Positions 34,279-42,886 of a DNA stretch of 64,000 bases are shown piece by piece. Position numbers and translations under genes: made by a program. The first letter of the stretch is position 1. The number at the start of each line of letters is the position of its first letter. Under the pieces are notes generated by a model. The model saw only the letters and a program-made list of their open reading frames with translations, was not told the origin of the DNA and made no database searches. Source of the stretch: Pseudolactococcus sp041800635 (GTDB lineage Bacteria > Bacillota > Bacilli > Lactobacillales > Streptococcaceae); the NCBI GenBank assembly GCA_047833645.1, contig CP181259.1, forward strand, positions 620,001 through 684,000, read 5' to 3'.

Positions 34279-34483
34279 GCATTTTTCTATCAAGTAAAAC
34301 AAGATTTATATGCAATAAATTACAAGCGCTAAAAAGGGGCTTAAATAGCCTTGAGCGTGATTGTGATTATGCTTATAATCGTTTATCGTGCTTGTGTGAT
34401 AATTTTACCTTGCCAAAACCTTGGTTAAAATCTTACAAAAAATAATGAGTTTGGTTTGTAGTATACACAAATAGGAGGTATCT

Positions 34484-34687
34484 GTGAATAATAAAAAATA
34501 TAGTAAAGATGATTATGATGAAAAATTGAAAAAATCTATTGATAAACAATTTAAAACAATCTTAATTGAATCTGGTAAAGATATGACGATAAACTCTGGT
34601 AAACTATGTTTTGCGCACTATATAATTTTTTCTGTTCCGTTGTTTTTATTCCTTATATGGATTTTTATCTTTTATTCAGCATTCTAA
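34484..34687 (+). CDS. Small tail-anchored membrane protein
   Basis: 67 aa with a GTG start at 34484 (AGGAGG 5 nt upstream). Charged N-terminal 40 residues, then one hydrophobic C-terminal helix (YIIFSVPLFLFLIWIFIFY). Such proteins beside repressors are often lysogenic-conversion or exclusion genes; nothing in the sequence proves it. Confidence 0.6.
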   Translation: MNNKKYSKDDYDEKLKKSIDKQFKTILIESGKDMTINSGKLCFAHYIIFSVPLFLFLIWIFIFYSAF

Positions 34688-34815
34688 CCATAAGAACTAA
34701 AGAAAAAACCACTAGAATTTTCTTTTTTCACGCAAACCTGATAAACTGTTAAAACCTGTTATTATGTTTTGAATGACTAAAATATAATATAGATATTGTG
34801 ACAAATAAAAAAATA

Positions 34816-34852
34816 TTTCATTTCTTACCTCTCAATTTGTGTCTTGCCTGAC
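34816..34852. repeat. Dispersed repeat, copy 2, in the integrase leader
   Basis: Shares 22 identical bases and GTCTTGCCTGAC with 30636-30675. Here it sits immediately before the integrase start and supplies a GTG (34839) in the same frame. Confidence 0.75.
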
Positions 34853-34874
34853 AATAGAACGGAGCAAAAAGAAA

Positions 34875-36065
34875 ATGAATATAAAAAAAATCACAAAAAA
34901 AGACGGTACAATTAAGTACCGTACTAATGTTTATCTTGGTGTGGATAGTCTTACGGGTAAAAAGGTACAGACTACCGCTACCGCTACCACGCGCAAAATG
35001 TGCGAGATTAAAGCCAATCAAGCTATATCTAATTTTATCAAAAACGGTTCAACCGTTGCAAGGGAAAAAGTTTTCTTTGATGATTTCAACGCTTTAGCCA
35101 TGAGTTGGTTTGATAGTTATAAGCTAACTGTTAAACTCAACACAATAAGAGTGGCGGACAATTATTTAAAAGTCTATATCTTGCCCGCTCTCGGCTCGTA
35201 TAAGGTCGAAAAGATAAACTCGGTACTTTTACAAGGTATTGTCAATCAGTGGGCTAAAAATGCAAACACAAGCCCTATAACAAACGGTAGACGTGAAAAA
35301 GGTAAGTGTCGGAGTTATAAGCTACTACTTAACTATATCAAGCGCATACTAGACTATGCTATGCAACTGGGGGCGATTGAAAGCAATCCAGCTATAAATG
35401 TTATACCGCCTAAGCTAAAAAATCGGACTACTAAAAAAATAAAGTACTTTGATAATGATGAGTTAAAAAAATTCTTGTCTTACCTTGATAGCTTAGACGA
35501 TACCATAGACAATCAGTTGCATGTCACTATGTATCGCTTTCTTCTTGCTACTGGTTTGCGTGTTGGCGAGTGCTTGGCTCTTTCTTGGTCTGATATTGAT
35601 TTCAATAATGAGACGGTATCAGTCCATAAAACTATTGTACAGACGGCAAACAAAACCGAACGCATTCAATCAAGCGCAAAGACTAAAGAAAGCAATCGAG
35701 TTGTAAGCCTTGACCGTGAGACTATAACGCTTTTGAAATTATGGAAAAATATTCAAAATAAAAAAGTAGTATCAATAAAGGATAGTCTCATATTTTCAAA
35801 AAAAGGTCACTCATTCACTTATACCAAAGAATTGACTATATTACAAAGTCATTTTAAAAATGCCAAAGTCTCAAATATAGGCTTCCACGGTTTTAGGCAT
35901 ACTCACGCCAGTTTGTTAATGAATGCCGATGTCAATCCTAAAGAAATACAGTTAAGACTAGGGCATGCCGATTACTCTATTACTATGAACACTTATAGCC
36001 ACCTTGCCAAAGATAAGAAAAAAGACACTGCCGAAAAGTTCGGTAATATCTTAAAAGCATTGTAA
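34875..36065 (+). CDS. int: Tyrosine-family site-specific integrase
   Basis: 396 aa from ATG 34875 (GGAG about 10 nt upstream); a GTG at 34839 lies in a repeat and lacks a ribosome site. N-terminal AP2-like arm-binding domain (GTIKYRTNVYLGVDS), a SAM-like core-binding domain, then the catalytic domain with Arg in ATGLRVGECLALSW, HGFRHTHASLL (His-x-x-Arg), GHADYSITMNTYSHL (His, catalytic Tyr). Phage Tn916/SaPI-like integrase type. It catalyses recombination at the 23-bp core 80 bp downstream. Confidence 0.95.
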   Translation: MNIKKITKKDGTIKYRTNVYLGVDSLTGKKVQTTATATTRKMCEIKANQAISNFIKNGSTVAREKVFFDDFNALAMSWFDSYKLTVKLNTIRVADNYLKVYILPALGSYKVEKINSVLLQGIVNQWAKNANTSPITNGRREKGKCRSYKLLLNYIKRILDYAMQLGAIESNPAINVIPPKLKNRTTKKIKYFDNDELKKFLSYLDSLDDTIDNQLHVTMYRFLLATGLRVGECLALSWSDIDFNNETVSVHKTIVQTANKTERIQSSAKTKESNRVVSLDRETITLLKLWKNIQNKKVVSIKDSLIFSKKGHSFTYTKELTILQSHFKNAKVSNIGFHGFRHTHASLLMNADVNPKEIQLRLGHADYSITMNTYSHLAKDKKKDTAEKFGNILKAL

Positions 36066-36072
36066 AAAAATG

Positions 36073-36099
36073 CAAGGGATTGTTAAAAGGCTAGTTAAA
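36073..36099 (+). repeat. Integrase arm-type repeats, right end
   Basis: CAAGGGATTGTTAAAA (36073-36088) directly followed by GGCTAGTTAAA (36089-36099). Both motifs recur at the left end, so each arm carries both. Confidence 0.65.
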
Positions 36100-36144
36100 T
36101 GAAATAAAAAGCACTACAACCCTTATAAATAAAGGGTTTACAAG

Positions 36145-36167
36145 TTTACTTTTTTCATGCTTATATT
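36145..36167. repeat. attR core (23-bp direct repeat)
   Basis: Second copy of the core at 23999-24021. Beyond it lies the region that would precede the oxidoreductase gene in an empty site, including TACAAT at the -10 position. Confidence 0.85.
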
Positions 36168-36235
36168 GTATCATAAAAAAACGTAAACATTATTAAAAAA
36201 ACTTTCAATTTGTGATGTTTTTTTATTTTATATAA

Positions 36236-36267
36236 CAAAAAGCATCTGCTGTCGCAAATGCTAGATA
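36236..36267 (-). terminator. Terminator of the NlpC/P60 gene
   Basis: Minus strand AGCATTTGC pairs with GCAGATGCT and is followed by TTTTTGTT. Confidence 0.75.
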
Positions 36268-36289
36268 CAATTGATATATTTGAAAGATA

Positions 36290-36919
36290 TCAGAGACGTA
36301 AGGCGAAATCTGCGGGCATGGTTGCAAGTGATGAAACGCTCACCACATCACCTGGTTGTGGGGCATGGATAAATTGACCGTTGCCAAGATAAATGCCGAC
36401 ATGGTTGCCACCGAAGAAAACGAGGACATCGCCAACTTGTGCATCAGTAGCTGAAATTTGCTGACCAGTTGCCATTTGCGCCCAAGTTGTGCGACCTATT
36501 TCTTGACCCAATGCTTCACGGTAAACGTAAGAGGTAAAACCAGAACAGTCAAAGCCATCAGGTGTTGTACCACCATAAACATATGGCACACCTTGATAGC
36601 GATTTGCCGTTTCGATAATTTTTTCTTCCCGTGTTTTAACTGGCACAGGTGGTGGCACTGCTGCTTTTTCTGCTTCAGGCGATTGTTTTTGAACAGTTGC
36701 TTGCACTTTTTCAACCGCTTGGGGAACATGATGCGCAAGTCCCATAAAGTAATCTAGATTAAGGTTTGTTTGTTGACCCGTCACGATATTTTGGAGGTTT
36801 AATTGAGGTTTTGTTATCTCATCAGCTTTAGCAGATAAGCTAAATCCAGCTGATATCAGCATAAAAGTCGTTATGATTAATTTAATTTTGTTATTTCTTT
36901 TTTTCAACATAAGTAGCAT
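36290..36919 (-). CDS. NlpC/P60 family secreted peptidoglycan hydrolase
   Basis: 209 aa. Signal peptide ending near LSAKA-DE, a Pro-rich linker, and a C-terminal NlpC/P60 domain: YVYGGTTPDGFDCSGFTSYV (catalytic Cys), GNHVGIYLG (His) and FIHAPQPGD (third polar residue). It would cut D-Glu/diamino acid bonds in the cell wall. The target duplication of an ISL3 element ends 7 bp upstream of the first ATG, so its promoter has been replaced or altered. ATG 36919 has no ribosome site; ATG 36910 (MLKKRNNK) is equally possible. Confidence 0.88.
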   Translation of the reverse strand: MLLMLKKRNNKIKLIITTFMLISAGFSLSAKADEITKPQLNLQNIVTGQQTNLNLDYFMGLAHHVPQAVEKVQATVQKQSPEAEKAAVPPPVPVKTREEKIIETANRYQGVPYVYGGTTPDGFDCSGFTSYVYREALGQEIGRTTWAQMATGQQISATDAQVGDVLVFFGGNHVGIYLGNGQFIHAPQPGDVVSVSSLATMPADFALRL

Positions 36920-36934
36920 TTTACCACAAAAAAA

Positions 36935-38348
36935 GGCTCTATAATTTCTGTAGTGGGTAAATCCACTGTAGAGATTATGGAGCCTTTTTTAGTGTAGAAA
37001 AAAAGTCCCATATGACCTATAATGAAAAGCGACGAAACTCACATTAGAAAGACTCATATGGAACAACTAAATCTTATCACAAATTTTCTCAGAATTAAAG
37101 ACAAAAATATCACTATCACTGATGAATATGATATGGGGACTCACTTAGAACTCCACGGTCACTTGGACTACACAGCCCCTAAATGCCCAAAATGCAAGGG
37201 ACAAATGGCTAAGTACGACTACCAGAAAACTTCTAAAATCCCCTACCTAGAAACTGCTGGCTACCCTTTACTTATCCGCCTTAGAAAGCGTCGTTTCAAG
37301 TGTAAAGATTGCGGAAAAATGGCGGTCGCTGAAACTCCTCTTGTCAAGAAGAACCACCAAATCTCTGTCGCTGTTAACCAGAAAATCGCACAATTACTCA
37401 TCGAAAATCAAGCAATGAAACATATTGCACACAGGCTATCAATTTCAACATCGTCAGTTATGAGAAAGCTCAATGAGTTCAAGTTTGAAACGGATTGGAA
37501 TACCCTACCTGAGGTGATGAGTTGGGACGAGTATGCCTTCAAGAAGGGGAAAATGAGCTTCATCGCTCAAGATTTCGACTCCCTAAATATCATCGCCATT
37601 CTCGACGGAAGAACTCAAGCAACCATCCGAAACCACTTTCTACGCTATCCTAGAAAGGTTAGAAATCGGGTCAAAGTGATTACCATGGATATGTTTAGTC
37701 CCTATTATCAACTTGCTAAACAGCTTTTTCCGAATGCAAAAATTGTACTCGATCGCTTTCATATCGTGCAACACCTTAGTCGTGCTATGAACCGTGTCCG
37801 TATTCAAATTATGAATCAATTCGACAGAAAATCGCAGGAATACCGAGCCTTGAAACGTTACTGGAAATTGATACAACAAGATAGCCGTAAACTCAGCGAT
37901 AAACGATTTTATCGCCCTATGTTTCGAATGCATTTGACTAACAAGGAAATCCTAGAAAAACTCCTGTCTTTCTCCGAGGAACTACGACAACACTATGAAC
38001 TCTATCAGCTTCTCTTATTTCATTTCCAAGAGAAGAACTCAGACCATTTCTTTGACCTCATCGAACAGGAAATAGCCATCGTTAATCCTATTTTCCAGAC
38101 GGTATTGAAGACATTTTTAAAGGATAAAGACAAGGTTTTAAACGCCATGGAATTGCCTTATTCAAACGCCAAACTGGAAGCTACCAATAATCTCATCAAA
38201 GTCATTAAGAGAAATGCCTTTGGTTTCAGGAACTTTGAAAACTTTAAAAAACGGATTTTGATTGCATTGAACATAAAGAAAGAGAGGACGAAGTTCGTCC
38301 TCTCTAGGTGTTAGCTTTTCATCTACCCACTACAGTTGACAAAGAGCC
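36935..38348 (+). mobile_element. ISL3-family insertion sequence, copy 1 (1414 bp)
   Basis: Ends GGCTCTATAATTTCTGTAGT and, inverted, GGCTCTTTGTCAACTGTAGT: imperfect inverted repeats typical of ISL3 (IS1167/IS1193-like). Flanked by a perfect 8-bp target duplication CAAAAAAA (36927-36934 and 38349-38356). Its transposase protein is identical to that of copy 2. Inserted between the NlpC gene and fhs. Confidence 0.95.
37058..38314 (+). CDS. ISL3-family transposase
   Basis: 418 aa from MEQLNLITNF. A frame opens earlier at 37022, but that ATG overlaps a TATAAT -10 box (37018-37023), so the later ATG is chosen. N-terminal zinc ribbon (CPKCKGQ and RFKCKDCGK), HTH, then the DDE domain (WDEYAFKKGK, VITMDMFSPY, DRFHIVQH). 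The 3' end overlaps a perfect 12-bp inverted repeat (38281-38305). Intact. Confidence 0.95.
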   Translation: MEQLNLITNFLRIKDKNITITDEYDMGTHLELHGHLDYTAPKCPKCKGQMAKYDYQKTSKIPYLETAGYPLLIRLRKRRFKCKDCGKMAVAETPLVKKNHQISVAVNQKIAQLLIENQAMKHIAHRLSISTSSVMRKLNEFKFETDWNTLPEVMSWDEYAFKKGKMSFIAQDFDSLNIIAILDGRTQATIRNHFLRYPRKVRNRVKVITMDMFSPYYQLAKQLFPNAKIVLDRFHIVQHLSRAMNRVRIQIMNQFDRKSQEYRALKRYWKLIQQDSRKLSDKRFYRPMFRMHLTNKEILEKLLSFSEELRQHYELYQLLLFHFQEKNSDHFFDLIEQEIAIVNPIFQTVLKTFLKDKDKVLNAMELPYSNAKLEATNNLIKVIKRNAFGFRNFENFKKRILIALNIKKERTKFVLSRC

Positions 38349-38349
38349 C

Positions 38350-38374
38350 AAAAAAACGCCCTAAAAGGCGTTTT
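38350..38374 (-). terminator. Terminator of fhs
   Basis: AAAACGCC and GGCGTTTT form the stem; seven T follow on the minus strand. The T tract is part of the duplicated IS target. Confidence 0.8.
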
Positions 38375-38445
38375 CATCATCTCTTAACCGACTTGTCAAA
38401 TTGTCATGATCCTGACAAAGCTGTCATCAAATCGTTATATTTAAA

Positions 38446-40116
38446 TCAGAATAATCCAGAAATATGACCAGCACTGTCCACATCCATATTAAGGGCTGCC
38501 GGTTTCTTCGGCAAACCAGGCATGGTCATGATATCCCCTGTCAATGCAACAATAAAGCCAGCACCGAGTTTGGGAACAAGTTCCCGAATGGTGATATCAA
38601 AGCCTTCTGGTGCCCCTAATAAATTTTGGTCGTCAGAAAAACTATACTGCGTTTTGGCCATACAAATCGGCAGCTTATCCCACCCATTGCTTTCAAACGT
38701 CGCGATTTGAGTTTGTGCTTTTTTGGTCATGGTAACAGAAGCACCACCGTATATTTTGGTCACGATCGTTTCAATCTTTTCAGGAATTGATGCTTCTAAG
38801 TCATATAAATAACGAAAATCAGACGTTTTTTCAGTTGCTTTGACAACTTTTCCAGCCAAATCTAAACCGCCAGCACCACCTTTAGACCAAACTTGGGTGA
38901 GTGAAAAGTCGACATTTTTAGCAGTTAATAATGCTGAAAGGGCAGCGATTTCTTCTGCCGTATCAGTTACAAACTCATTAATCGCGACAACTACCGGCAA
39001 ACCATAGCCTTGGATATTATCAATATGTCGATTCAGATTTGCAAAGCCTTCTCGTAGCGCAGACGTATTTTCCGCAGCCAAGTCAGCTTTTGCCACACCA
39101 CCGTTCATTTTGAGGGCACGGACGGTAGCGACGATGACAACCGCATCGGGATTTTTGGGGAGTTCACGTGTTTTAATGTCGAGGAACTTCTCGCCGCCAA
39201 GGTCAGCGCCAAAACCTGCTTCAGTAACGGTGAAATCCGCTGCTTTCAGGGCTGCGGTCGTCGCAAGGACGCTGTTACAGCCGTGAGCGATGTTGGCAAA
39301 TGGCCCGCCGTGGACAAAGGCCGGTGTGCCTTCTATCGTTTGGACGAGATTGGGTTTGAGGGCATCTTTGAGGAGGACGGTGATCGCGCCTTGAATTTCG
39401 AGGTCGCCAACGGTCACGGGCTTGCGGTCATAGGTATAAGCCACGACGATTTTAGCTAGGCGTGCTTTGAGATTGTCGATAGAAGTCGCCAAGCAGAAAA
39501 CAGCCATAATTTCACTCGCGACGGTAATATCAAAGCCATCTTCACGTGGGACGCCATTCAGTGGTGAGCCAAGACCTGCGATAATCTGACGAAGTTCACG
39601 GTCATTGAGGTCAACCACGCGTTTCCAGATGACACGACGCGGGTCAATGTTGAGCGCGTTTCCTTGATGGATATGGTTGTCTAAGAGGGCAGCGATGGCG
39701 TTATTAGCCGTCGTAATGGCATGCAAGTCACCTGTAAAATGGAGGTTAATATCTTCCATCGGTAAAACTTGGGCATAGCCACCACCTGCAGCTCCGCCTT
39801 TGATGCCCATGACTGGGCCAAGAGACGGTTCACGCAGCGCAATCATAGCTTGATGCCCGAGTTGATTAAGCGCATCTCCCAGGCCAATCGTGACGGTTGA
39901 CTTACCTTCACCTGCAGGGGTTGGATTAATGGCTGTGACCAGAATCAGCTTACCATTTTCATTTTTTTGCAACTTATCGAGTGCTTCAAAGGTAATTTTA
40001 GCCTTATATTTGCCGTATTGCTCAATGTCCTCACTAGAAATACCAGCTTTGGTAGCAATGTCCGTAATGGCTTTCATAGGTGAGGCTTGAGCGATTTCAA
40101 TATCAGATTTTACCAC
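38446..40116 (-). CDS. fhs: Formate-tetrahydrofolate ligase
   Basis: 556 aa, normal length. ATP loop TPAGEGKSTVTIGLGDAL near residue 68; further conserved blocks around GGPFANIAHGCNS and GAGFIVALTGDI. It makes 10-formyl-THF from formate, feeding purine and fMet synthesis. GTG start with GGAGACG upstream. Monocistronic, with its own terminator. Confidence 0.96.
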   Translation of the reverse strand: MVKSDIEIAQASPMKAITDIATKAGISSEDIEQYGKYKAKITFEALDKLQKNENGKLILVTAINPTPAGEGKSTVTIGLGDALNQLGHQAMIALREPSLGPVMGIKGGAAGGGYAQVLPMEDINLHFTGDLHAITTANNAIAALLDNHIHQGNALNIDPRRVIWKRVVDLNDRELRQIIAGLGSPLNGVPREDGFDITVASEIMAVFCLATSIDNLKARLAKIVVAYTYDRKPVTVGDLEIQGAITVLLKDALKPNLVQTIEGTPAFVHGGPFANIAHGCNSVLATTAALKAADFTVTEAGFGADLGGEKFLDIKTRELPKNPDAVVIVATVRALKMNGGVAKADLAAENTSALREGFANLNRHIDNIQGYGLPVVVAINEFVTDTAEEIAALSALLTAKNVDFSLTQVWSKGGAGGLDLAGKVVKATEKTSDFRYLYDLEASIPEKIETIVTKIYGGASVTMTKKAQTQIATFESNGWDKLPICMAKTQYSFSDDQNLLGAPEGFDITIRELVPKLGAGFIVALTGDIMTMPGLPKKPAALNMDVDSAGHISGLF

Positions 40117-40244
40117 GATGCGTCTCCAATTTCTTCATTGTTACCTTGTATTATATCAAAAAACGCTCAATTTTCTTTTATTTACCGCTATTGGCTCATG
40201 ATAATGTGGTCAATGTTCGGTTTTTGTTGTTAATTTCGACTTCT

Positions 40245-40784
40245 CTATCGTTTTTTCTGATTGTCCACTTTAAAATCTGACACATCACCGTCAGATTCAG
40301 GAAAATATAAAAGGTGCAGGACACGTCGATCAATTTCAGCACTTAGATCAATGAAATAAGGAGCTTGCCATCGCTTCGTGCCTTGAGCTGAAGGGTTTAA
40401 ATCCTTGACCCAGCTTGGATAAACTCGGCTTGCCATTTTGCCTGCCCCATGCGGACCACTAAGGATGCCTTTGGCTAGTAGAACTGATTTTGGAAAAATA
40501 AATTGACCTTTCCGATGGCCATCAATCACAGAAATGATCAGTTGATCTGGGCTAGTCGCAAAATCATAAGGCTGATTGTCCGCATTGGCGTCTTTCTCCC
40601 AAAAAACGACAAAATAACCTGCCTTCTTCGGTGTTAATTTGGCCAGTCTACTTCGATATCTCTGCCCCTTCAGTTGGAAACAGGCGCCTTCGTAGGCTGC
40701 ATTTTGGGGTTCTAGTGTCAGTTTTTGGATGGTCAGATTATCAAAATAGACAAGCAAATCAGTGATTAAATTAATAGATTTCAT
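40245..40784 (-). CDS. MepB family protein
   Basis: 179 aa. Pattern of the staphylococcal MepB family: YEGACFQLKGQRYRSRLAKL, GYFVVFWEKD, FIFPKSVLLAKGI and RWQAPYFIDLS. MepB was named from the mepRAB operon, but its biochemical role is unknown. Here it stands alone, without mepA or mepR nearby. No signal peptide. Confidence 0.75.
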   Translation of the reverse strand: MKSINLITDLLVYFDNLTIQKLTLEPQNAAYEGACFQLKGQRYRSRLAKLTPKKAGYFVVFWEKDANADNQPYDFATSPDQLIISVIDGHRKGQFIFPKSVLLAKGILSGPHGAGKMASRVYPSWVKDLNPSAQGTKRWQAPYFIDLSAEIDRRVLHLLYFPESDGDVSDFKVDNQKKR

Positions 40785-40833
40785 TAGTTACCTCAGACTC
40801 ATCTTAACAGAAAATAGCCGACTTGTCGAAAAC

Positions 40834-40870
40834 AAAAAAATCATGTCGCTTTGATGGCGCGTCATGATTT
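40834..40870 (-). terminator. Terminator of the membrane-anchored protein gene
   Basis: Minus strand AAATCATGAC ... CATGATTT stem followed by TTTTT, 30 nt after the stop codon at 40900. Confidence 0.7.
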
Positions 40871-40899
40871 GAGTATCGCCTCTGTTGGTCTGTGGACCT

Positions 40900-41889
40900 T
40901 TATGAGGGGCTATTTTGCATATTGAACGTGCCAACCTCTCTTGTTTGTTGACTCGTTTCATCTACACGGTTGACTTGTATCTTATAAACGGACGTCTGAT
41001 CTAAAGCACCCATGTCAAGCGACAGCTTGAATTGAGTTTTATCACCTAAAGGCTTAGTCGTGAAACTTGGGGTCTTGATTTTAACACCATCTTTATAAAT
41101 GACCAGATCAGGCAGGCTATCCGCCTTAAGGGGTGCTGTAAATGTAACCGTCGTTTGGAGGGCATCACTATCAGCTTTAATATCCTCGATGTTGTCCACC
41201 CCTATGATCTGTGGCTTGCCTGTTTGCCTTAAGGGTTGATAGCTGATCGCAAAGCGCCACTCGCCGTCATATTGTAAGACCTTCGGCACTGTAAATGAAC
41301 TGCTTGCTTCTGATACACTCGCTTCTGCCTCTGCTGCGCGACGTTCATCCCAATCTTCCCATGATAACTGTGAGATTTGAAGCGTCAAGTTAGTCTCATC
41401 TGGTAGGTTTTTTGACGCATAGGTGAAGTTAACCGTACCATAAAATGTATCCCCTTCAATCCTGAAAGTTGAAGACGAGACACCCCCACTAACTAGATCA
41501 TTTGTCAAATCGCTATCAGCAAAAAGCGAAAACTGAAGACTTTGATAGTCTGACCCTGCTGCAAGCTGCTTCGTTAGCAATTCTTTCAATCGCGCATCAT
41601 CAAGCTTAAACTGATAGTCAAAGATCAATTTCTTTTTCGTGGACAAAAATTTCGTCAACTTTATTTCACGACCATTTTGCGTACTGGTCAAATCGAGTTT
41701 AGCAGGCGTTAGCTTTTCTTCGACCTTGGCCATTTGATCAAACTGACAATTTTGAGTTTCTTTTTTGATACTAGCAGCAAGCGATGTTTCATACACAGCA
41801 ACCAGTGCGATCGCAATCATTATCGTCAGAGCTGTTAATACCTTATATCTGTTGTGTCTGCGGCTATCATGTTTGTCTTTTTGACTCAT
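40900..41889 (-). CDS. Membrane-anchored extracellular protein, DUF4179/DUF5643-like
   Basis: 329 aa from ATG 41889 (GGAGGG, 7 nt; a GTG at 41892 is closer). A basic N-terminus (DKHDSRRHNRYK) precedes one transmembrane helix (VLTALTIMIAIALVAVYE), then about 290 extracellular residues with repeated beta strands such as GREIKLTKFLST and TVTFTAPLKADSLPD. The layout resembles the extracytoplasmic part of DUF4179 anti-sigma-like proteins, but the usual cytoplasmic zinc-finger part and a partner sigma gene are not seen. Function unknown. Confidence 0.6.
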   Translation of the reverse strand: MSQKDKHDSRRHNRYKVLTALTIMIAIALVAVYETSLAASIKKETQNCQFDQMAKVEEKLTPAKLDLTSTQNGREIKLTKFLSTKKKLIFDYQFKLDDARLKELLTKQLAAGSDYQSLQFSLFADSDLTNDLVSGGVSSSTFRIEGDTFYGTVNFTYASKNLPDETNLTLQISQLSWEDWDERRAAEAEASVSEASSSFTVPKVLQYDGEWRFAISYQPLRQTGKPQIIGVDNIEDIKADSDALQTTVTFTAPLKADSLPDLVIYKDGVKIKTPSFTTKPLGDKTQFKLSLDMGALDQTSVYKIQVNRVDETSQQTREVGTFNMQNSPS

Positions 41890-41929
41890 CACGTCACCCT
41901 CCGTTATTTAAATATTTTCATACTTAACT

Positions 41930-42427
41930 AAGCTCATCTTAACCCGATTGACTATTGATGCCAATTATATGAGACTAGAGATTTCGCTTCTAATATTTCA
42001 TTTAACTTAATCGCAGAGTTACTCGCCTATTAAAGCGCAATAGGTTGAATCCAAAAAGCTTATAGCCTCCCCTTCTAGTGTCATTTCATCGTTAATAAAC
42101 CAGGCAAGCTCAACTCGATCATTTGGAACAAAAAATCCTATCAGTAAGACCTAAGCAGGCAGTCTCACACGCCTTAGTCAGACACATCAAAAGCGTGTGG
42201 GCCACACTCCTTCTAATCATTCCTGTATTTTTTTGTTTTCAATCAATATTCAGGTAACATCGCGATCGTTTTGACTAGCAGAAAAATCGGTCAATGTCTC
42301 TTGCCTGAAGGGACATGTTTTATTACGATTAACTTCTGATACCAAAACACGATAAGAACTCTAGCCAACACCAGCAGTGTCCTTCAAATAAGAAAGTCAT
42401 ATTTTGCCCTATTACCAGCCGAGCCAA
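41930..42427. other. Degenerate intergenic stretch, possible gene remnant
   Basis: About 500 bp without a gene. On the minus strand 42019-42150 is an open stretch of 44 codons without a start (VPNDRVELAWFINDEMTLEG, ending LIGE-stop) that looks coding in composition. I could not recognise the family. It may be the decayed partner gene of the membrane-anchored protein downstream. Confidence 0.3.
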
Positions 42428-42457
42428 CAAAAAAACAACCACAGAAGCCTGTGATTG
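42428..42457 (-). terminator. Terminator of the HU gene
   Basis: Minus strand CAATCACAG ... CTGTGGTTG stem followed by TTTTTTTG. Confidence 0.85.
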
Positions 42458-42476
42458 CTATATTTTGAACACTGAA

Positions 42477-42752
42477 TTATTTAACAGCGTCTTTCAAAGC
42501 TTTACCAGCTTTGAATGCAGGAACTGTTGTTGCTGCGATTTTGATTGAGTCTCCAGTTTGTGGGTTACGACCTTCACGAGCTGCACGTTCACGAGTTTCG
42601 AAAGTACCGAAACCGATGAGTTGAACTTTTTCACCTTTTGCAAGGAATTCAGAAACTGAAGCGAAAACAGCGTTTACTGCTTTTTCAGCGTCTTTTTTAG
42701 TCAAATCTGCAGATTCTGCAACTTTTGCGATCAATTCTTGTTTGTTAGCCAT
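42477..42752 (-). CDS. hup: DNA-binding protein HU
   Basis: 91 aa, exact HU length, from ATG 42752 (GGAGG upstream; a longer frame from 42770 starts inside the ribosome site). Conserved segments ANKQELIAKVAESADLTKKD, LIGFGTFETRERAAREGRNP and the C-terminal PAFKAGKALKDAV. It is the nucleoid protein that bends DNA as a dimer. Monocistronic with strong promoter and terminator. Confidence 0.97.
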   Translation of the reverse strand: MANKQELIAKVAESADLTKKDAEKAVNAVFASVSEFLAKGEKVQLIGFGTFETRERAAREGRNPQTGDSIKIAATTVPAFKAGKALKDAVK

Positions 42753-42798
42753 TTTAAAAATGTCCTCCAATAATTATTTTTACCCTTAGGCAAGTTTT

Positions 42799-42827
42799 AT
42801 TATAGCAAGGAACTGACATTAAAGCAA
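42799..42827 (-). promoter_or_regulatory. Promoter of hup
   Basis: Minus strand TTGCTT (42822-42827), 17-bp spacer, TATAAT (42799-42804). Confidence 0.75.
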
Positions 42828-42886
42828 GTAAAAACGCTATTTCTAGGGCTTTTTAAAGGGGTTTTTACATAAAAATTGCTTTTTAC

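Larger units (their letters stand above)
23999..36167. mobile_element. Integrated 12.1-kb satellite-like element (PICI-like)
   Basis: Bounded by a 23-bp direct repeat (23999-24021 and 36145-36167). Contents: tyrosine integrase at the right end reading toward attR, a CI-type repressor divergent from a small HTH protein, a leftward block of small early genes, a VapE-type replication ATPase with a primase remnant and candidate origin, and leftward genes ending in an ArpU-like regulator. Not recognised: terminase, portal, capsid, tail, lysis, relaxase or T4SS genes. Size and order fit phage-inducible chromosomal islands of Gram-positive cocci. Element type is inferred; the boundaries are read directly. 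Confidence 0.8.

Noticed and set aside
23999..36167. Complete prophage or integrative conjugative element
   Set aside because: No structural, terminase, lysis, relaxase or secretion genes were recognised; size is too small.
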